Positions 26,738-39,157 are shown, counted from the first letter of the stretch. The stretch is 55,275 nucleotides of DNA from Syntrophobacterales bacterium (GCA_021163105.1 JAGGXJ010000086.1:1-55275); one strand, 5' to 3'. Notes: generated from the letters alone by a model not told the origin. Program-made: numbers and translations.

Positions 26738-28095
26738 TTCAGCAATTTCAGGAACATGGTTGCGAGACCCAGGAAGCAAAAAAATCCGAACGCGTCCGTG
26801 AAGCCCGTAACAAAGATGTTAGAGCCCAGGGCGGGATCAGCCTTCAACCACTTCAGGCCCAGAGGGATCAATGTTCCTATCAGTGTGCCCACGAACACAT
26901 TGATTATCATGGCGAGACCGAGGACCAGTCCCAGTACAGGCATTCCCTTCCAGAGATATGCAATGGTGCCGATGACTACACCTATCGCTATTCCGTTGAC
27001 AATCCCCACTACAACCTGTTTATAAAGCGCCTTCTTTGAATTTTCGAAGGTGACATCGCCGAGGGCCAACCCCCGTACGATAAGAGCAAGACTCTGAGCG
27101 CCGGCATTTCCTCCAAGGCCGGCAACTACCGGCATGAAAACCGTGAGGGTGACTACCATCTGTATGGTATTCTCAAAGAATCCTATAACCAGCGCAGATG
27201 CGAGCGCCGTCATAAGGTTGAGATAGAGCCAGGGGAGTCTTCGCCTTATGGATTGTACAGGATTATTGAAAAGGCTATCGTCTTCGTGGAGGCCGGCTAT
27301 GCGGTAGATGTCCTCCGATGATTCCTCCTCCATGACGTCGACGATGTCGTCTATCGTAATTCTGCCCAACAAGTGGTCTTCATTATCCACAACGGGGAGG
27401 TCAACAAGGTCGTACTTTTCAAACATCCTTGCGACCTCTTCCTGGTCCACATCGACATTTACACTCGGTATAGCCTTGTCGATGGCTTCTATGACAGGGC
27501 TGGTTCGTCTGGATGTGATCAGCTTCTGGAGTGGAATAGTGCCGACGAGCTTTTCATCTCTGTCCACAACAAATACGTTATATACGTTTTCAATTTCATC
27601 CGATGCCTGCACCACGGCGCTCAGGGCATTGTTGATGGTGGCGTCTGAATTGACAGAGACCAGCTCCGACTGCATAATACCGCCGGCCGTGTCCTCTTCA
27701 TATTTCAAAAGTTCCTTGAAGTCTTCTGATTCTTCAGGCTCTATCTCGTCAAGGACGGCCTTTGCCTGGTCTTCAGACAGTTCGGCGATGACGTCCGCCG
27801 CGTCATCCGATTCCATCTCATCGACAATCTCGGCGAGTTTTTTGTCGGATATACTCTCGAGTATCTGTTCTCTCGAGATGTCACTGAGTTCGGTGATGAC
27901 ATCGGATGCCTTTTCCACATCCAGGAGAGAAAACAGGCGGAGCTTCTCCTGCTCCTTGAGGTTGTCAATGAGGTCGGCAATATCGGCCGGATGTAGTATT
28001 GAGAACAGGTCGATGATGTCAAACTCCCTGTTCAAACGAATCAAATTCTTTAATTGGCTGAGATATTTTATCTCTTCTTCTCTTTGTTTTTTCAT
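26734..28095 (-). CDS. mgtE: Magnesium transporter MgtE
   Basis: N-domain, CBS pair, TM domain GLGGNAGAQSLALIVRGLALG. Confidence 0.96.
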   Translation of the reverse strand: MKKQREEEIKYLSQLKNLIRLNREFDIIDLFSILHPADIADLIDNLKEQEKLRLFSLLDVEKASDVITELSDISREQILESISDKKLAEIVDEMESDDAADVIAELSEDQAKAVLDEIEPEESEDFKELLKYEEDTAGGIMQSELVSVNSDATINNALSAVVQASDEIENVYNVFVVDRDEKLVGTIPLQKLITSRRTSPVIEAIDKAIPSVNVDVDQEEVARMFEKYDLVDLPVVDNEDHLLGRITIDDIVDVMEEESSEDIYRIAGLHEDDSLFNNPVQSIRRRLPWLYLNLMTALASALVIGFFENTIQMVVTLTVFMPVVAGLGGNAGAQSLALIVRGLALGDVTFENSKKALYKQVVVGIVNGIAIGVVIGTIAYLWKGMPVLGLVLGLAMIINVFVGTLIGTLIPLGLKWLKADPALGSNIFVTGFTDAFGFFCFLGLATMFLKLLK

Positions 28096-28224
28096 AATAG
28101 GCACCAGTCGATAAGCTAAAACAATATTTATTACCACGTCTTAGGGACCAAGGCAAGACCGAAATAAAACCTTGTTCCCCATTGCTGGCAGGCTGGGCGA
28201 AGGAATATGTTTCTGCAAAAAGCT

Positions 28225-28247
28225 CCCTCTCCCTTGGTGGGAGAGGG
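28225..28247. repeat. Palindromic REP-like sequence CCCTCTCCC-N5-GGGAGAGGG
   Basis: 9-bp perfect arms followed by TTGGGGTGAGGGTGA. Confidence 0.6.
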
Positions 28248-28272
28248 TTGGGGTGAGGGTGATAAATGTGGT

Positions 28273-29571
28273 TTAAAGCTCGGAGTCAGCGTACCTGACG
28301 TCTCCGCCGACTATGGTCATGACAGCTTTTCCCTTGAACTCCCAGTCGTTAAAAGGACAGTTGCGTCCCTTCGAGCGGAACTTATCCGCGTCAACTGTCC
28401 ATATTTTATTCATGTCTATAACCGTGATATCGGCGTCGGAGCCTGTTTTTAGAGAACCTTTTTTTATTTTCAATATGTTCGCGGGATTTACACTCATTTT
28501 TTCAACCAGCTGATTTATGGTGAGAATTCCGTCATGCACCAGTCTTAAAGAAAGAGCCAGTGAGGTCTCCAATCCTATGATGCCATTCGCGGCATACTCA
28601 AATTCTACATCCTTTTCAATGGGTGAATGGGGCGCGTGATCGCTGGCAATCGCGTCTATCGCGCCGTCCCGCAGCCCCTTTTTTATTGCCTCGACATCGT
28701 CTGAGCCTCTCAGGGGCGGATACATCTTGAAGTTTGTGGAGAATTCCTTCAATGCCTCATCTGTAAGCGTAAAGTAGTGGGGGGCGGTCTCAGCCGTTAC
28801 GTTGATTCCCGCGGATTTGGCCTCCCGGACTGCCTGAACGGAACCGGCCGTGCTTACATGGGCGATATGTACACGGGTCTTCGTGAAACCCGCAAGGCTT
28901 ATGTCTCTTATCACCATTATATCTTCCGCAATGCCGGGGATTCCGGGAAGGCCCAGCTGGGTGGATATAATTCCTTCATTCATCAAGCCGCCCGACGACA
29001 GACCCGTATCCTCGCAGTGCGAGATCACCGGCATATCGAAGGAGCAGGCATATTCGAGGGCGTGTCTCATCAATCCACTGTCTGTAACCGGATTTCCATC
29101 GTCGGAAAAGGCCACTGCTCCTGCGTCTTTAAGATCTCCGAATTCAGTAAGTACCTTCCCGTCCTGTCCCTTGCTGACCGCTGCGATGGGATATACATTT
29201 GCCATTGCTGCGAGTCGGGCCTGTTTATGTATGAATTCCGTCACGGAGCGATTATCATTAACCGGGTCGGTATTCGCCATACAGGCGATGGAGGTAAAAC
29301 CTCCGACCACCGCGGCTTCACTGCCCGTCCGGATGGTCTCTTTGTATTCAAAACCCGGTTCGCGCAGGTGGGTGTGCATATCGATAAAGCCTGGCGTGAT
29401 CATTTTATTTTTCAGGTCGAATATCTCTATATTATCTTTGGAATCTGCTTCAGAGATGGAAATATTCTTTTCCATTCTGGATATCTTTCCATCTTCTATC
29501 AGGATATCCATAACCGTATCTATATTCTGTGAGGGATCTATAACCCTGCCACCCTTGAGTATCAGTTTCAT
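28273..29571 (-). CDS. pyrC: Dihydroorotase
   Basis: 432 aa; [43 protein letters not shown]. Confidence 0.96.
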   Translation of the reverse strand: MKLILKGGRVIDPSQNIDTVMDILIEDGKISRMEKNISISEADSKDNIEIFDLKNKMITPGFIDMHTHLREPGFEYKETIRTGSEAAVVGGFTSIACMANTDPVNDNRSVTEFIHKQARLAAMANVYPIAAVSKGQDGKVLTEFGDLKDAGAVAFSDDGNPVTDSGLMRHALEYACSFDMPVISHCEDTGLSSGGLMNEGIISTQLGLPGIPGIAEDIMVIRDISLAGFTKTRVHIAHVSTAGSVQAVREAKSAGINVTAETAPHYFTLTDEALKEFSTNFKMYPPLRGSDDVEAIKKGLRDGAIDAIASDHAPHSPIEKDVEFEYAANGIIGLETSLALSLRLVHDGILTINQLVEKMSVNPANILKIKKGSLKTGSDADITVIDMNKIWTVDADKFRSKGRNCPFNDWEFKGKAVMTIVGGDVRYADSEL

Positions 29572-30491
29572 TTTCTGCCTCCTGATAAAAGATATAAAAG
29601 GGCCATTCTTACGGCAACACCATTTGTTACCTGCTCAAGGATAACGGAATGGGGCCCGTCGGCTATCTCCGGAGTGATTTCAACACCTCTGTTTATCGGT
29701 CCCGGGTGCATGACGAGTACATCATCCTTTGCCAGGTTAATATTGTCCCGGTTCAGAGAAAAATGGTTTGCGTATTCGCGGAGAGATGGGAAGAGGTTTC
29801 TTTCCTGTCTCTCAAGCTGCATGCGGAGCATCATAACAACATCCGCGTTTCTTATAGCATCTTCCATCTTGTAATAAACCGAGACGCCCATCTGATCTAT
29901 ATCCCTCGGTATCATCATTGCCGGCCCGCATATTGCCACATCCGCACCCATTTTTGTGAGACCGTATATATTGGAACGTGCCACCCTGCTGTGCGCTATA
30001 TCGCCGACTATGGCAATTTTGAGACCTTCCATGGCGCCCCTCTTCTCCCTTATTGTGAGCATGTCAAGAAGGGCCTGAGTGGGGTGTTCATGTGCGCCGT
30101 CCCCCGCGTTGATGATGGATTGTTCCAGCAGGCCGGATAGGATATGCGCCGCGCCGGCGGCGCTGTGGCGAATTATTATAATATCCGGATTCATCGATTC
30201 CAGATTCTTAGCCGTATCAATGAGAGTTTCTCCTTTTACTACACTGCTTGTGGACGCCGAGATATTTATAGTGTCCGCGCTCAATCTCTTTGCCGCGATC
30301 TCAAAGGATGTTCTTGTCCTGGTGCTTGCCTCGAAGAAGAGAGTGATAACCGTCTTTCCTCTGAGCGTTGGAACCTTTTTGATCTTCCTGGTCGAGATCT
30401 CCTTAAAAGATTCTGCCGTATCGAGTATAAGGTCGATCTCCTCTCTTGAAAGATCTATTATTCCCAGCATGTCTTTTCTTGATAAGTCCAT
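29568..30491 (-). CDS. pyrB: Aspartate carbamoyltransferase catalytic subunit
   Basis: [43 protein letters not shown] overlap with pyrC. Confidence 0.96.
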   Translation of the reverse strand: MDLSRKDMLGIIDLSREEIDLILDTAESFKEISTRKIKKVPTLRGKTVITLFFEASTRTRTSFEIAAKRLSADTINISASTSSVVKGETLIDTAKNLESMNPDIIIIRHSAAGAAHILSGLLEQSIINAGDGAHEHPTQALLDMLTIREKRGAMEGLKIAIVGDIAHSRVARSNIYGLTKMGADVAICGPAMMIPRDIDQMGVSVYYKMEDAIRNADVVMMLRMQLERQERNLFPSLREYANHFSLNRDNINLAKDDVLVMHPGPINRGVEITPEIADGPHSVILEQVTNGVAVRMALLYLLSGGRK

Positions 30492-30553
30492 AATGTTTTG
30501 CAACCTCTCCCGATCTTGATCGGGACACACCAATACAAATGTCTGTGGATTTG

Positions 30554-31090
30554 CTAACTTTCTTCGATCACAACCTCGTCCGTATTCCTGCTGTCTGTAA
30601 GATTAACACTGATATTTTCCCACAGCGAGGAGGGGAGGGATTTACCTATAAAATCAGCCCTGATGGGAAGTTCCCTGTGCCCCCTGTCGATGAGGACGGC
30701 TAACTGTATCAATTCGGGTCTTCCGAAGTCCATAAGCGCGTCCATAGCGGCCCTTATAGTCCTGCCGGTAAAGAGGACATCGTCCACAATAACAACTTTC
30801 TTGTGATCAAGGGGGAAGGGGATATACGTCTTTTCAATCGCCGGTCTCTTGCTCGTCGTCAGTACATCATCCCGGTACAGCGTTATATCAAGTGTTCCGG
30901 ACATGATATCCGTACCTTCGATAGCAGATATTTTTTCGCGGAGCCTCTCCGACAGGAATATCCCACCTTTTCTTATGCCGATGATGGTAAGATTGTCCGT
31001 ACCCTTATTTCTCTCTAATATTTCGTAGGCAATTCGTGTAAGGGACCTTTCGATCTCTCCCGCATCCATAACCACTTTTTTCTCTTTCAT
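30554..31090 (-). CDS. pyrR: Bifunctional pyr operon regulator / uracil phosphoribosyltransferase PyrR
   Basis: 178 aa; [36 protein letters not shown]. Confidence 0.95.
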   Translation of the reverse strand: MKEKKVVMDAGEIERSLTRIAYEILERNKGTDNLTIIGIRKGGIFLSERLREKISAIEGTDIMSGTLDITLYRDDVLTTSKRPAIEKTYIPFPLDHKKVVIVDDVLFTGRTIRAAMDALMDFGRPELIQLAVLIDRGHRELPIRADFIGKSLPSSLWENISVNLTDSRNTDEVVIEES

Positions 31091-31110
31091 CTTTATTATT
31101 CCTTAGGAAT

Positions 31111-31256
31111 CAAGAATAAATAAGTTATACAGATTGCGCCGTAATTTTGTTTGTTTTCAAGGCGTGTTGAAGCGCGCATAACGAGTTATGTAAGCTTTGA
31201 CGCAACACAGAAAACAAGTAAAAGGCCAAGCAAGGTATATGAGTTATTTATTCTTG
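31111..31256. repeat. 146-bp imperfect inverted-repeat element (MITE/REP-like) upstream of pyrR
   Basis: Terminal CAAGAATAAATAA (31111-31123) / TTATTTATTCTTG (31244-31256); internal TTTTGTTTGTTTTC / GAAAACAAGTAAAA, GTGTTG / CAACAC, CATAAC / GTTATG. Confidence 0.75.
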
Positions 31257-31305
31257 CTGACTTAATTTGTTATCTGGAGGGAATGCCACTTCCAGAATTT
31301 GTCTC

Positions 31306-31341
31306 AAAAAAAAGCCTCCCCACAAAGTGAGAAGGCTTTTT
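31306..31341 (-). terminator. Rho-independent terminator downstream of lepB
   Basis: AAAAAGCCT / AGGCTTTTT stem; minus-strand T-run of 8. Confidence 0.75.
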
Positions 31342-31579
31342 AATACCATTTTTCAGCGAAGCATTTAAGAAGCATCGGGAATTCCTTTTCGTTGATTTAT
31401 ATATGGTTATAGATACCAGCGTTTATTCTTTGTGTCAAGATGTTAATTAGTGTCTGTCAGAAGCAGCTTCTTTCATAATCTCAGCGTCAATCTATGGGAT
31501 TCCCTGATCTTGCAAATCCCGATATATCGGTACTGAATTGAACTCTTGGTAATGTAATTATTCTATTTCCGGATGGACA

Positions 31580-32194
31580 CTAATGAAGGATACGGCCCAT
31601 CCTGCTCCACCTTACACCTTTGTTGTTCTTATCCCATGACCAGTATATGATGAATGCTTTGCCCAAGACGTCCTTTAGATCTACAAATCCCCAGAATCTG
31701 CTGTCATAGCTCTGATCTCTGTTGTCACCCATAACGAATATATGCCCGGCGGGAACGGTGACTGGTCCGAAATTATCACGTGGCTGTATCGAGGCCGGAA
31801 AGAGTATTCTGTCGGTATAAACCCCGTGACCGTCGTTGTATAAAGAACCGTTCAGATATATCTTTTTGTTTTTTATCTCTATAGTATCACCCGCTATGCC
31901 TACCACCCTCTTTATGAAATCCTTTGATCTATCCATCGGATATATAAAGACAACGATGTCTTCCCTCTTGGGATCATTTACGGATATCAGGGTTTTTCCT
32001 GTAAAAGGTATCTTTACGCCGTAGGTGAACTTATTGACGAGCAGGTGATCTCCTATTTGAAGAGTTGGTTTCATTGATCCGGAGGGTATCTTGAATGCCT
32101 GTACAACAAAAGTCCTGATGAAAAGGGCTATAAGTATAGCTATTATTATTGCCTCTGACCATTCCCTGATCACGGTCTTTCTGTTTTTGCTCAT
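31580..32194 (-). CDS. lepB: Signal peptidase I
   Basis: KIPSGSMKPTLQIGD (Ser), KDFIKRVVGIAGD (Lys), FVMGDNRDQSYDSRFWG. Confidence 0.96.
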   Translation of the reverse strand: MSKNRKTVIREWSEAIIIAILIALFIRTFVVQAFKIPSGSMKPTLQIGDHLLVNKFTYGVKIPFTGKTLISVNDPKREDIVVFIYPMDRSKDFIKRVVGIAGDTIEIKNKKIYLNGSLYNDGHGVYTDRILFPASIQPRDNFGPVTVPAGHIFVMGDNRDQSYDSRFWGFVDLKDVLGKAFIIYWSWDKNNKGVRWSRMGRILH

Positions 32195-32269
32195 GATAAT
32201 GTCCCTGACAGTTTTTAAGTTTTTACTTACAGTAAAGGGTTGAGGAGTATAGGACTAAAACTCTATCCC

Positions 32270-32848
32270 TCACGAATATATAGCAGACATTGCTATCACC
32301 ACCATCACAATGGCGAGAGACCCTTTAGCCAATATCCCGGCAATCCTTCCCAGCAGTGAGCCCCATCCCGCTCTAACAGCCGGTTTTAGTTTTTTCTGTT
32401 CCAGATATTCTCCCAGGAACGCCCCGGCAAACCCCCCAAGGAAGACGCCGATTACAGCACCCAATCCGAATAAAATCGGAGTCATCAAAATTGCACCGAT
32501 AATTCCTCCAATGATAGACAATGCCACGCTTTTCTTTGATGAACCATATCTCCTGGTGCCAGCGATTCCCAAAAGAAAATCTATAGTTTCTGCCAGTAGA
32601 GAAATAAAGACAAGCGCGATAATTATCTTAAAACCAATTTTCTCAAAACCTGTTATCCAGGAGTAGATAATAACATCTCCAAGAATCAGAAAAGTTCCCG
32701 GGAGACCGAATATAATGGAGAAGAGCCCAATAAATAATATAATGACGAATATTGTTAACACGGTTGCTTCGAAGAGAGGCAAACTATTTTTTCCTCTTTT
32801 CCTTTGAAGGACTGATGGATTCCCAGACCAGAACAGTTGGACTGGCAA
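32270..32848 (-). CDS. DUF456 family membrane protein (true start probably nearer 32782)
   Basis: Hydrophobic; repeated Gly-rich AVIGVFLGGFAGAFLGEYLE; N-terminal part of ORF overlaps secF. Confidence 0.75.
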   Translation of the reverse strand: MPVQLFWSGNPSVLQRKRGKNSLPLFEATVLTIFVIILFIGLFSIIFGLPGTFLILGDVIIYSWITGFEKIGFKIIIALVFISLLAETIDFLLGIAGTRRYGSSKKSVALSIIGGIIGAILMTPILFGLGAVIGVFLGGFAGAFLGEYLEQKKLKPAVRAGWGSLLGRIAGILAKGSLAIVMVVIAMSAIYS

Positions 32849-33707
32849 TAAATATGGAGGAGTAGGTTCCTACCAGTATCCCTACAAGCAGAGCAAAGGC
32901 GAAATCATGAATGACTGCTCCACCGAAAATAAACAGGGCAAGCACAACAAGAAGAGTCGTAACCGATGTAAGTACTGTCCTGCTCAGCACCTGGTTTATA
33001 CTTGAGTTTACGATATCCTTAAGCGATTGCTTTCTTATGCCCTTTATATTCTCCCTTATCCTGTCATATACGACGATGGTGTCATTGAGTGAATAACCTA
33101 TAATTGTCAGCAGCGCCGCGATTATGGGGAGCGTGAATTCCTTGCCCAAGAGGGAGAAAATTCCGACGGTGATGACGACATCATGAATGAGAGCTATAAC
33201 CGCCCCTACAGCATAGCGCAGTTCGAATCTCCAGGTAACATAAATCAATATTCCGATTACCGCGTAAAGCATAGCCAGCATGCCTTTTTCTCTCAGGTCT
33301 TTACCAACCTTCGGTCCTACGACTTCGACTCTTCTTATCTCAAAATCCCCCTTGTTGTAGGAAGAGTTCAAAGCCTCTTCAATCCTGTTCGAAAGTCCCT
33401 TGAGAGCGGAGCTGGACTTCTCTGTCTTGATCAGAAACTCGTTGTTATCATGATATCCAAAACGCTGAATGACGCTGTTCCCGAGATTGATGGTTTTTAG
33501 AGAATCCCTTATCCTGTCCGCGTTTGTTTCCTGAGAGAACTTTATCTGCACCAGCGTTCCTCCGGCAAAATCTATGCCCAGATTGGGTCCGCCGTGCAGC
33601 AACAGGGACAGTATGCTTATGATTATCACAGACAGCGAAACCACAAAAGCAATCTTCATCCTTCCGACAATATCAATATTTATTCCGGGCTTTATAATTT
33701 CCATCAA
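32784..33707 (-). CDS. secF: Protein translocase subunit SecF
   Basis: LGIDFAGGTLVQIKF; GYSLNDTIVVYDRIREN. Confidence 0.96.
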   Translation of the reverse strand: MMEIIKPGINIDIVGRMKIAFVVSLSVIIISILSLLLHGGPNLGIDFAGGTLVQIKFSQETNADRIRDSLKTINLGNSVIQRFGYHDNNEFLIKTEKSSSALKGLSNRIEEALNSSYNKGDFEIRRVEVVGPKVGKDLREKGMLAMLYAVIGILIYVTWRFELRYAVGAVIALIHDVVITVGIFSLLGKEFTLPIIAALLTIIGYSLNDTIVVYDRIRENIKGIRKQSLKDIVNSSINQVLSRTVLTSVTTLLVVLALFIFGGAVIHDFAFALLVGILVGTYSSIFIASPTVLVWESISPSKEKRKK

Positions 33708-33740
33708 CGTCTCCGTTCCAGTATAGATATTTAAATTTTG

Positions 33741-35339
33741 TTATATGCTTACTCTCTTGATATTTTTGTCCCATATGAAATAATCGTAAATGATTCTCGT
33801 CACAAAGATAGCGGTGAACATACTGCATATTATGCCTATGCTGAGCGTGACGGCGAATCCCTTGATGGCCCCTGTCCCGAACTGAAAAAGCACTAGAGCG
33901 GCGATAAGAGTGGTGACATTTGCATCCACGATAGTGAGCAGTGCCTTTGAGTATCCTCCTCCTATAGCAGCCCTTGGGGATTTGCCAAGTCTCAATTCCT
34001 CCCTGATCCTCTCGAATATGAGGACATTCGCATCCACGGCCATGCCTATGGTCAGCACGATACCGGCGATACCGGGAAGGGTGAGAGTTGCCTTGAATGC
34101 GGCAAGTGTTCCCAGAATCAGTACTATGTTCAGGAAGAGTGCGATATCGGCGACGATTCCCGACAGGCTATAGTACAGCACCATAAACAGTATAACCAGA
34201 ATGCTGCCCACGATTATGGACAGTATACCCTTGTTTATGGAATCCTGGCCGAGTGAGGGTCCCACGGTTCTCTGCTCTAATATTCTGACGGGTGCCGGCA
34301 GAGCGCCTGCCCGTAGAACGATGGCCAGATCGTGTGCTTCGTCCGTGGTAAAGCTTCCGGTAATCTGGGCATTGCCGCCCGATATTCTTTCCTGTATCAC
34401 AGGCGCCGAGTGAACCACGCCATCCAGAACAATTGCCAGGTGTTTCTTGACATTTGCTGCCGTTATCCTGTCGAAATCTCTCGCGCCCTGCGAATCAAAT
34501 TTCAGGGAGACATATGCCTCACCAAACCTGTTGCTGATTGATACCCTGGCATCCTCAAGGGATTCTCCTGTAAGGAGAGTCTTTTTTTTGAGCAGGTATG
34601 GTATTTTCGTTCTTCGTCCCGTCTCACTTTCTACCTTGTACCCGTAAGCTACAGCGTCTCCGGCGGGCACATTTCCCCTGAGCGCATCCTCCAGGCTGTG
34701 GCTTTCATCCAGCAGCTTGAATTCCAGAAGAGCTGTTTTCCCGATCAGGTTGATTGCCCTTTGCGGGTCTTTGATTCCCGGTAGTTGTATAAGGATGCGC
34801 TTCTTGCCCTGGGGGATTATTTCAGGTTCAGAAACACCGAATTCATCCACCCTGTTCCGTATTGTCTCAAGGCTCTGTTCGAGGGCAAACTTTTCTATCG
34901 AGGCGATCTGCTTATCCTTTATCTTTAGATAAACTTTTTCTTTTCCCTCTGTTATTTCTGAAGATTTAATGTCAAGGTTGGGGAAGTCGTTTTTCAGTAT
35001 CTTTTCGAACCGCGTGCTTGCCTCCTTATTGGGCAATTCAAGGGTAGTAACAGCTCCGCCTTCCCGATCCAGATGTTTAAACCGCACCCTTTTTTCCATG
35101 AGGGTATCTTTCAACTCATTCGAGATCCTTTCCATGGCACTCTCGACCGCCTTTTCGGTTTCCACCTCCAAAACCAGGTGCATTCCCCCCTGAAGATCCA
35201 GCCCAAGGTGGATCTTTTCCGTGTGGTTACTCCAGACAGAAGGAATTTTCTGTGTTATTGAGGGTATAAGAAAGAATAGCGCGGCTGCGATGATGACAAG
35301 CGTTACAATTCCTCTCACCTTGATATTTTTGTCGGACAT
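33741..35339 (-). CDS. secD: Protein translocase subunit SecD
   Basis: LGLDLQGGMHLVLEV; GMAVDANVLIFERIREEL. Confidence 0.96.
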   Translation of the reverse strand: MSDKNIKVRGIVTLVIIAAALFFLIPSITQKIPSVWSNHTEKIHLGLDLQGGMHLVLEVETEKAVESAMERISNELKDTLMEKRVRFKHLDREGGAVTTLELPNKEASTRFEKILKNDFPNLDIKSSEITEGKEKVYLKIKDKQIASIEKFALEQSLETIRNRVDEFGVSEPEIIPQGKKRILIQLPGIKDPQRAINLIGKTALLEFKLLDESHSLEDALRGNVPAGDAVAYGYKVESETGRRTKIPYLLKKKTLLTGESLEDARVSISNRFGEAYVSLKFDSQGARDFDRITAANVKKHLAIVLDGVVHSAPVIQERISGGNAQITGSFTTDEAHDLAIVLRAGALPAPVRILEQRTVGPSLGQDSINKGILSIIVGSILVILFMVLYYSLSGIVADIALFLNIVLILGTLAAFKATLTLPGIAGIVLTIGMAVDANVLIFERIREELRLGKSPRAAIGGGYSKALLTIVDANVTTLIAALVLFQFGTGAIKGFAVTLSIGIICSMFTAIFVTRIIYDYFIWDKNIKRVSI

Positions 35340-35360
35340 TTGAGTTCCTTTCGCTGTTAC

Positions 35361-35681
35361 TTATGAAGTTTCCTTTTGTATGATAGTCGCAATGTGGCCT
35401 CTTGAAACCTTGATTTTTACCTTGTCGGCTACTTCCAGGGTTACAACCTGTTCCGCAACGGCTGTAATCTTTCCGTGCAGTCCGCCCACTGTGATTACCA
35501 TGTCTCCATGGGCGAGATTACCCAGCATTTCCTTGGTTTCTTTTTGTTTCTTCTGTTGTGGTCTTATGAGAAGAAAATAAAAGATGGCGAAGATGGCGAC
35601 CATGACAACAATAAAACTCATGTCTCCTCCGGCTGCCCCACCTGCTCCACCTGCTCCCATCGCGTATGCTATGCCTGTCAT
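35361..35681 (-). CDS. yajC: Preprotein translocase subunit YajC
   Basis: FYFLLIRPQQKKQKE; GDMVITVGGLHGKI. Confidence 0.94.
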   Translation of the reverse strand: MTGIAYAMGAGGAGGAAGGDMSFIVVMVAIFAIFYFLLIRPQQKKQKETKEMLGNLAHGDMVITVGGLHGKITAVAEQVVTLEVADKVKIKVSRGHIATIIQKETS

Positions 35682-35729
35682 CTTATCTTTTCCCCCTTGA
35701 AATTTTTATTTGCTTTCAGCCCCCGTGTC

Positions 35730-37005
<1,276 letters not shown>

Positions 37006-38034
37006 TTACAATATCAGCATGCAATCGCCATAACTGTAAAACCTGAACTTCTCCTCGATGGCCTTTGCATATGCCCTGCGCATAAGATCTTTTCCGGCGA
37101 AGGCGCAGACAAGGAGAAAGAGTGAAGACGCCGGCAGGTGAAAATTTGTCAGTACCTTGTCCACAGCCTTGAAACGATAACCCGGATATATGAAAAGATT
37201 GGTGTTGCCTTTTCCCGGAGTTATCTTTCCCTCCGGGTCAGATGCCGACTCCAGTGTTCTTATGGAAGTTGTGCCCACAGCCACAACTCTCTCGGCACTA
37301 TTGATCTTTTCAGCCGTCTCTTCACTTACCTCAAAAGTTTCACTCTCCATTTTATGGTCTGTCACGAACTCTGATTCGATAGGAATGAAGGTTCCATATC
37401 CAACATGCAATGTTACTTGCGCAATATCGGTTCCCTTCTCGCGCAGCGTGTCGAGAATTTCTTCAGAGAAATGCAGACCGGCGGTAGGGGCTGCGACAGA
37501 CCCGGGATTTTTCGCGTAAACGGTCTGATATCTCAACAAATCACTCGGATCTTTAATCTGTCCTCTTTTCCTTTTTATATAGGGTGGCAGAGGCGCGCTT
37601 CCAAACTTTTCTAAAAAGGCATCGAATCCGGTCGCCGGGTGAAATCTAATTAGCCACTTCTTGCCGGAAATCCGTTTCGTTATCTCCGCCCATGAGCGGT
37701 CGTCAAAAGATATCTTTGTGCCAATGCTGACTCGCTTTGCCGGTTTCAACAGGACCTCCCATATCATGGGTGAATCTGTTTTTTCGAGCAGGAGCATCTC
37801 AATCGTGGCACCGGTAGATTTTTTTCCGGAAAGCTTCGCTGGAATTACCCTGGAATTGTTGATAACCAGGAGATCGTCTCTCTCCAGGAATTCGGGCAGT
37901 TCATAAAAATGCCTGCATTCGAAGGACCCGCGGCTTCTGTCCACCACCATCATCCTTGAATGATCCCTTGACTCACATGGCTTCTGCGCGATTAATTCTT
38001 TCGGGAGATTATAATAAAATTCTTCAGTTTTCAT
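37006..38034 (-). CDS. queA: S-adenosylmethionine:tRNA ribosyltransferase-isomerase
   Basis: FYYNLPKELIAQKP start; VAAPTAGLHFSEEIL, HVGYGTFIPIESE, NFHLPASSLFLLVCAFAG. Confidence 0.96.
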   Translation of the reverse strand: MKTEEFYYNLPKELIAQKPCESRDHSRMMVVDRSRGSFECRHFYELPEFLERDDLLVINNSRVIPAKLSGKKSTGATIEMLLLEKTDSPMIWEVLLKPAKRVSIGTKISFDDRSWAEITKRISGKKWLIRFHPATGFDAFLEKFGSAPLPPYIKRKRGQIKDPSDLLRYQTVYAKNPGSVAAPTAGLHFSEEILDTLREKGTDIAQVTLHVGYGTFIPIESEFVTDHKMESETFEVSEETAEKINSAERVVAVGTTSIRTLESASDPEGKITPGKGNTNLFIYPGYRFKAVDKVLTNFHLPASSLFLLVCAFAGKDLMRRAYAKAIEEKFRFYSYGDCMLIL

Positions 38035-38164
38035 AGTAAGCTCCGGGAAATAATCAAAAAAGTTCCTCAAAGTCAATAAATAAATACTGTCACTATTTAT
38101 ACGCAGGGCAGGGTGGATCAGGGGAAGCTAATTCGCCGAAACCGGACTTATTATAATTCGGCTA

Positions 38165-38350
38165 TCAGCTTCTTCCCAGATAGACGAGGAACAGACCAAT
38201 TATAACCGATGCGAGTCCCAGTATCCGGAGTGTTCTGCCGGGGGTCTCGTACACCATTATAAGATAAGATTTGATTTTCTCGGGGAAGGCAAAATAAGGG
38301 AGGCCTTCTATTATCAGAACCATTCCTATGACACAGAGGAAAAATTTCAT
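38165..38350 (-). CDS. DUF2065 family small membrane protein
   Basis: 61 aa MKFFLCVIGMVLIIEGLPYFAFPEKIKSYL...RILGLASVIIGLFLVYLGRS. Confidence 0.8.
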   Translation of the reverse strand: MKFFLCVIGMVLIIEGLPYFAFPEKIKSYLIMVYETPGRTLRILGLASVIIGLFLVYLGRS

Positions 38351-38356
38351 TGATTA

Positions 38357-39157
38357 TCAATTACCTTTCTCTATTTCTTTTGCCTTATTCCACAAATTAT
38401 CCATCTCTTTCAGAGAGGCATCGCGTGGAGACTTTCCTTTCTTTCTCAAACCCTCCTCAATAAATGAAAATCTCTCCGCGAATTTTCTCAACGAAAATTT
38501 GAGGGCATTCTCAGGATCCGTTCCGGTGAATCGGCACAGATTAACAAGTGAGAGAAACATGTCGCCTATCTCGTTTTCTATGCGATCTTTCTTTCCGCCT
38601 GAAACAGCCTCCCTGAGCTCCTTCATCTCTTCGTCAATTTTCTCCATGACGCCGTCTGTGTCTTTCCAGTCAAAACCTTCCCTGGATGCTCTGCCGGTTA
38701 CTTTATGCGCCGCCATAAGAGGGGGCATGGAGCGCGGTATGCCACGGAGAAGAGACTCATCCTTTATTTCTTTTTTCCCCTCGCGGTTTTTTATCTCTTT
38801 CCAGTTGGACAGGATTTCCTCCACATCGCGGACTTTTGTATCTCCGAAAACATGAGGGTGGCGGCGTATCATCTTTTCCGACACAATATCCACTACGTCC
38901 GATATATCAAATTCGCCCTTTTCGTCCGAGAGTGTTGCCAGAAACAATATCTGGAAGAGGACATCTCCGAGTTCCTCCTTCAGGGCATCCGGGGAACCGT
39001 CATCTATCGCGTCGATGACCTCGTATGCCTCCTCCATCAAATATCTTCCGACATCCTCTTTTTTCTGCTGTTGGTCCCACAGGCATCCGTCCGGGGCTCT
39101 TAGTCTGTCTATGATTTTGGTAATTCTGCTGAAGCTATATTTCTGCTGATCTTTCAA
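38357..39157 (-). CDS. mazG: Nucleoside triphosphate pyrophosphohydrolase MazG
   Basis: CLWDQQQKKEDVGRYLMEEAYEVIDAID; two MazG domains. Confidence 0.95.
   Translation of the reverse strand: MKDQQKYSFSRITKIIDRLRAPDGCLWDQQQKKEDVGRYLMEEAYEVIDAIDDGSPDALKEELGDVLFQILFLATLSDEKGEFDISDVVDIVSEKMIRRHPHVFGDTKVRDVEEILSNWKEIKNREGKKEIKDESLLRGIPRSMPPLMAAHKVTGRASREGFDWKDTDGVMEKIDEEMKELREAVSGGKKDRIENEIGDMFLSLVNLCRFTGTDPENALKFSLRKFAERFSFIEEGLRKKGKSPRDASLKEMDNLWNKAKEIEKGN

Noticed and set aside
27308-28114. 268-aa Ser-rich plus-strand ORF
   Set aside because: Antisense to mgtE; Ser/Thr-rich composition is a codon-bias artefact.
28777-29644. 251-aa and 264-aa plus-strand ORFs
   Set aside because: Antisense shadows of pyrC; no domain similarity.
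31091-31306. PyrR-type attenuator in the pyr leader
   Set aside because: I could not find a PyrR-binding-loop consensus or anti-terminator; the structure is better explained as an inserted inverted repeat.
38151-38360. 69-aa ORF MIINEIFPLC...
   Set aside because: Out-of-frame overlap of the DUF2065 gene, which has recognisable membrane-protein sequence.
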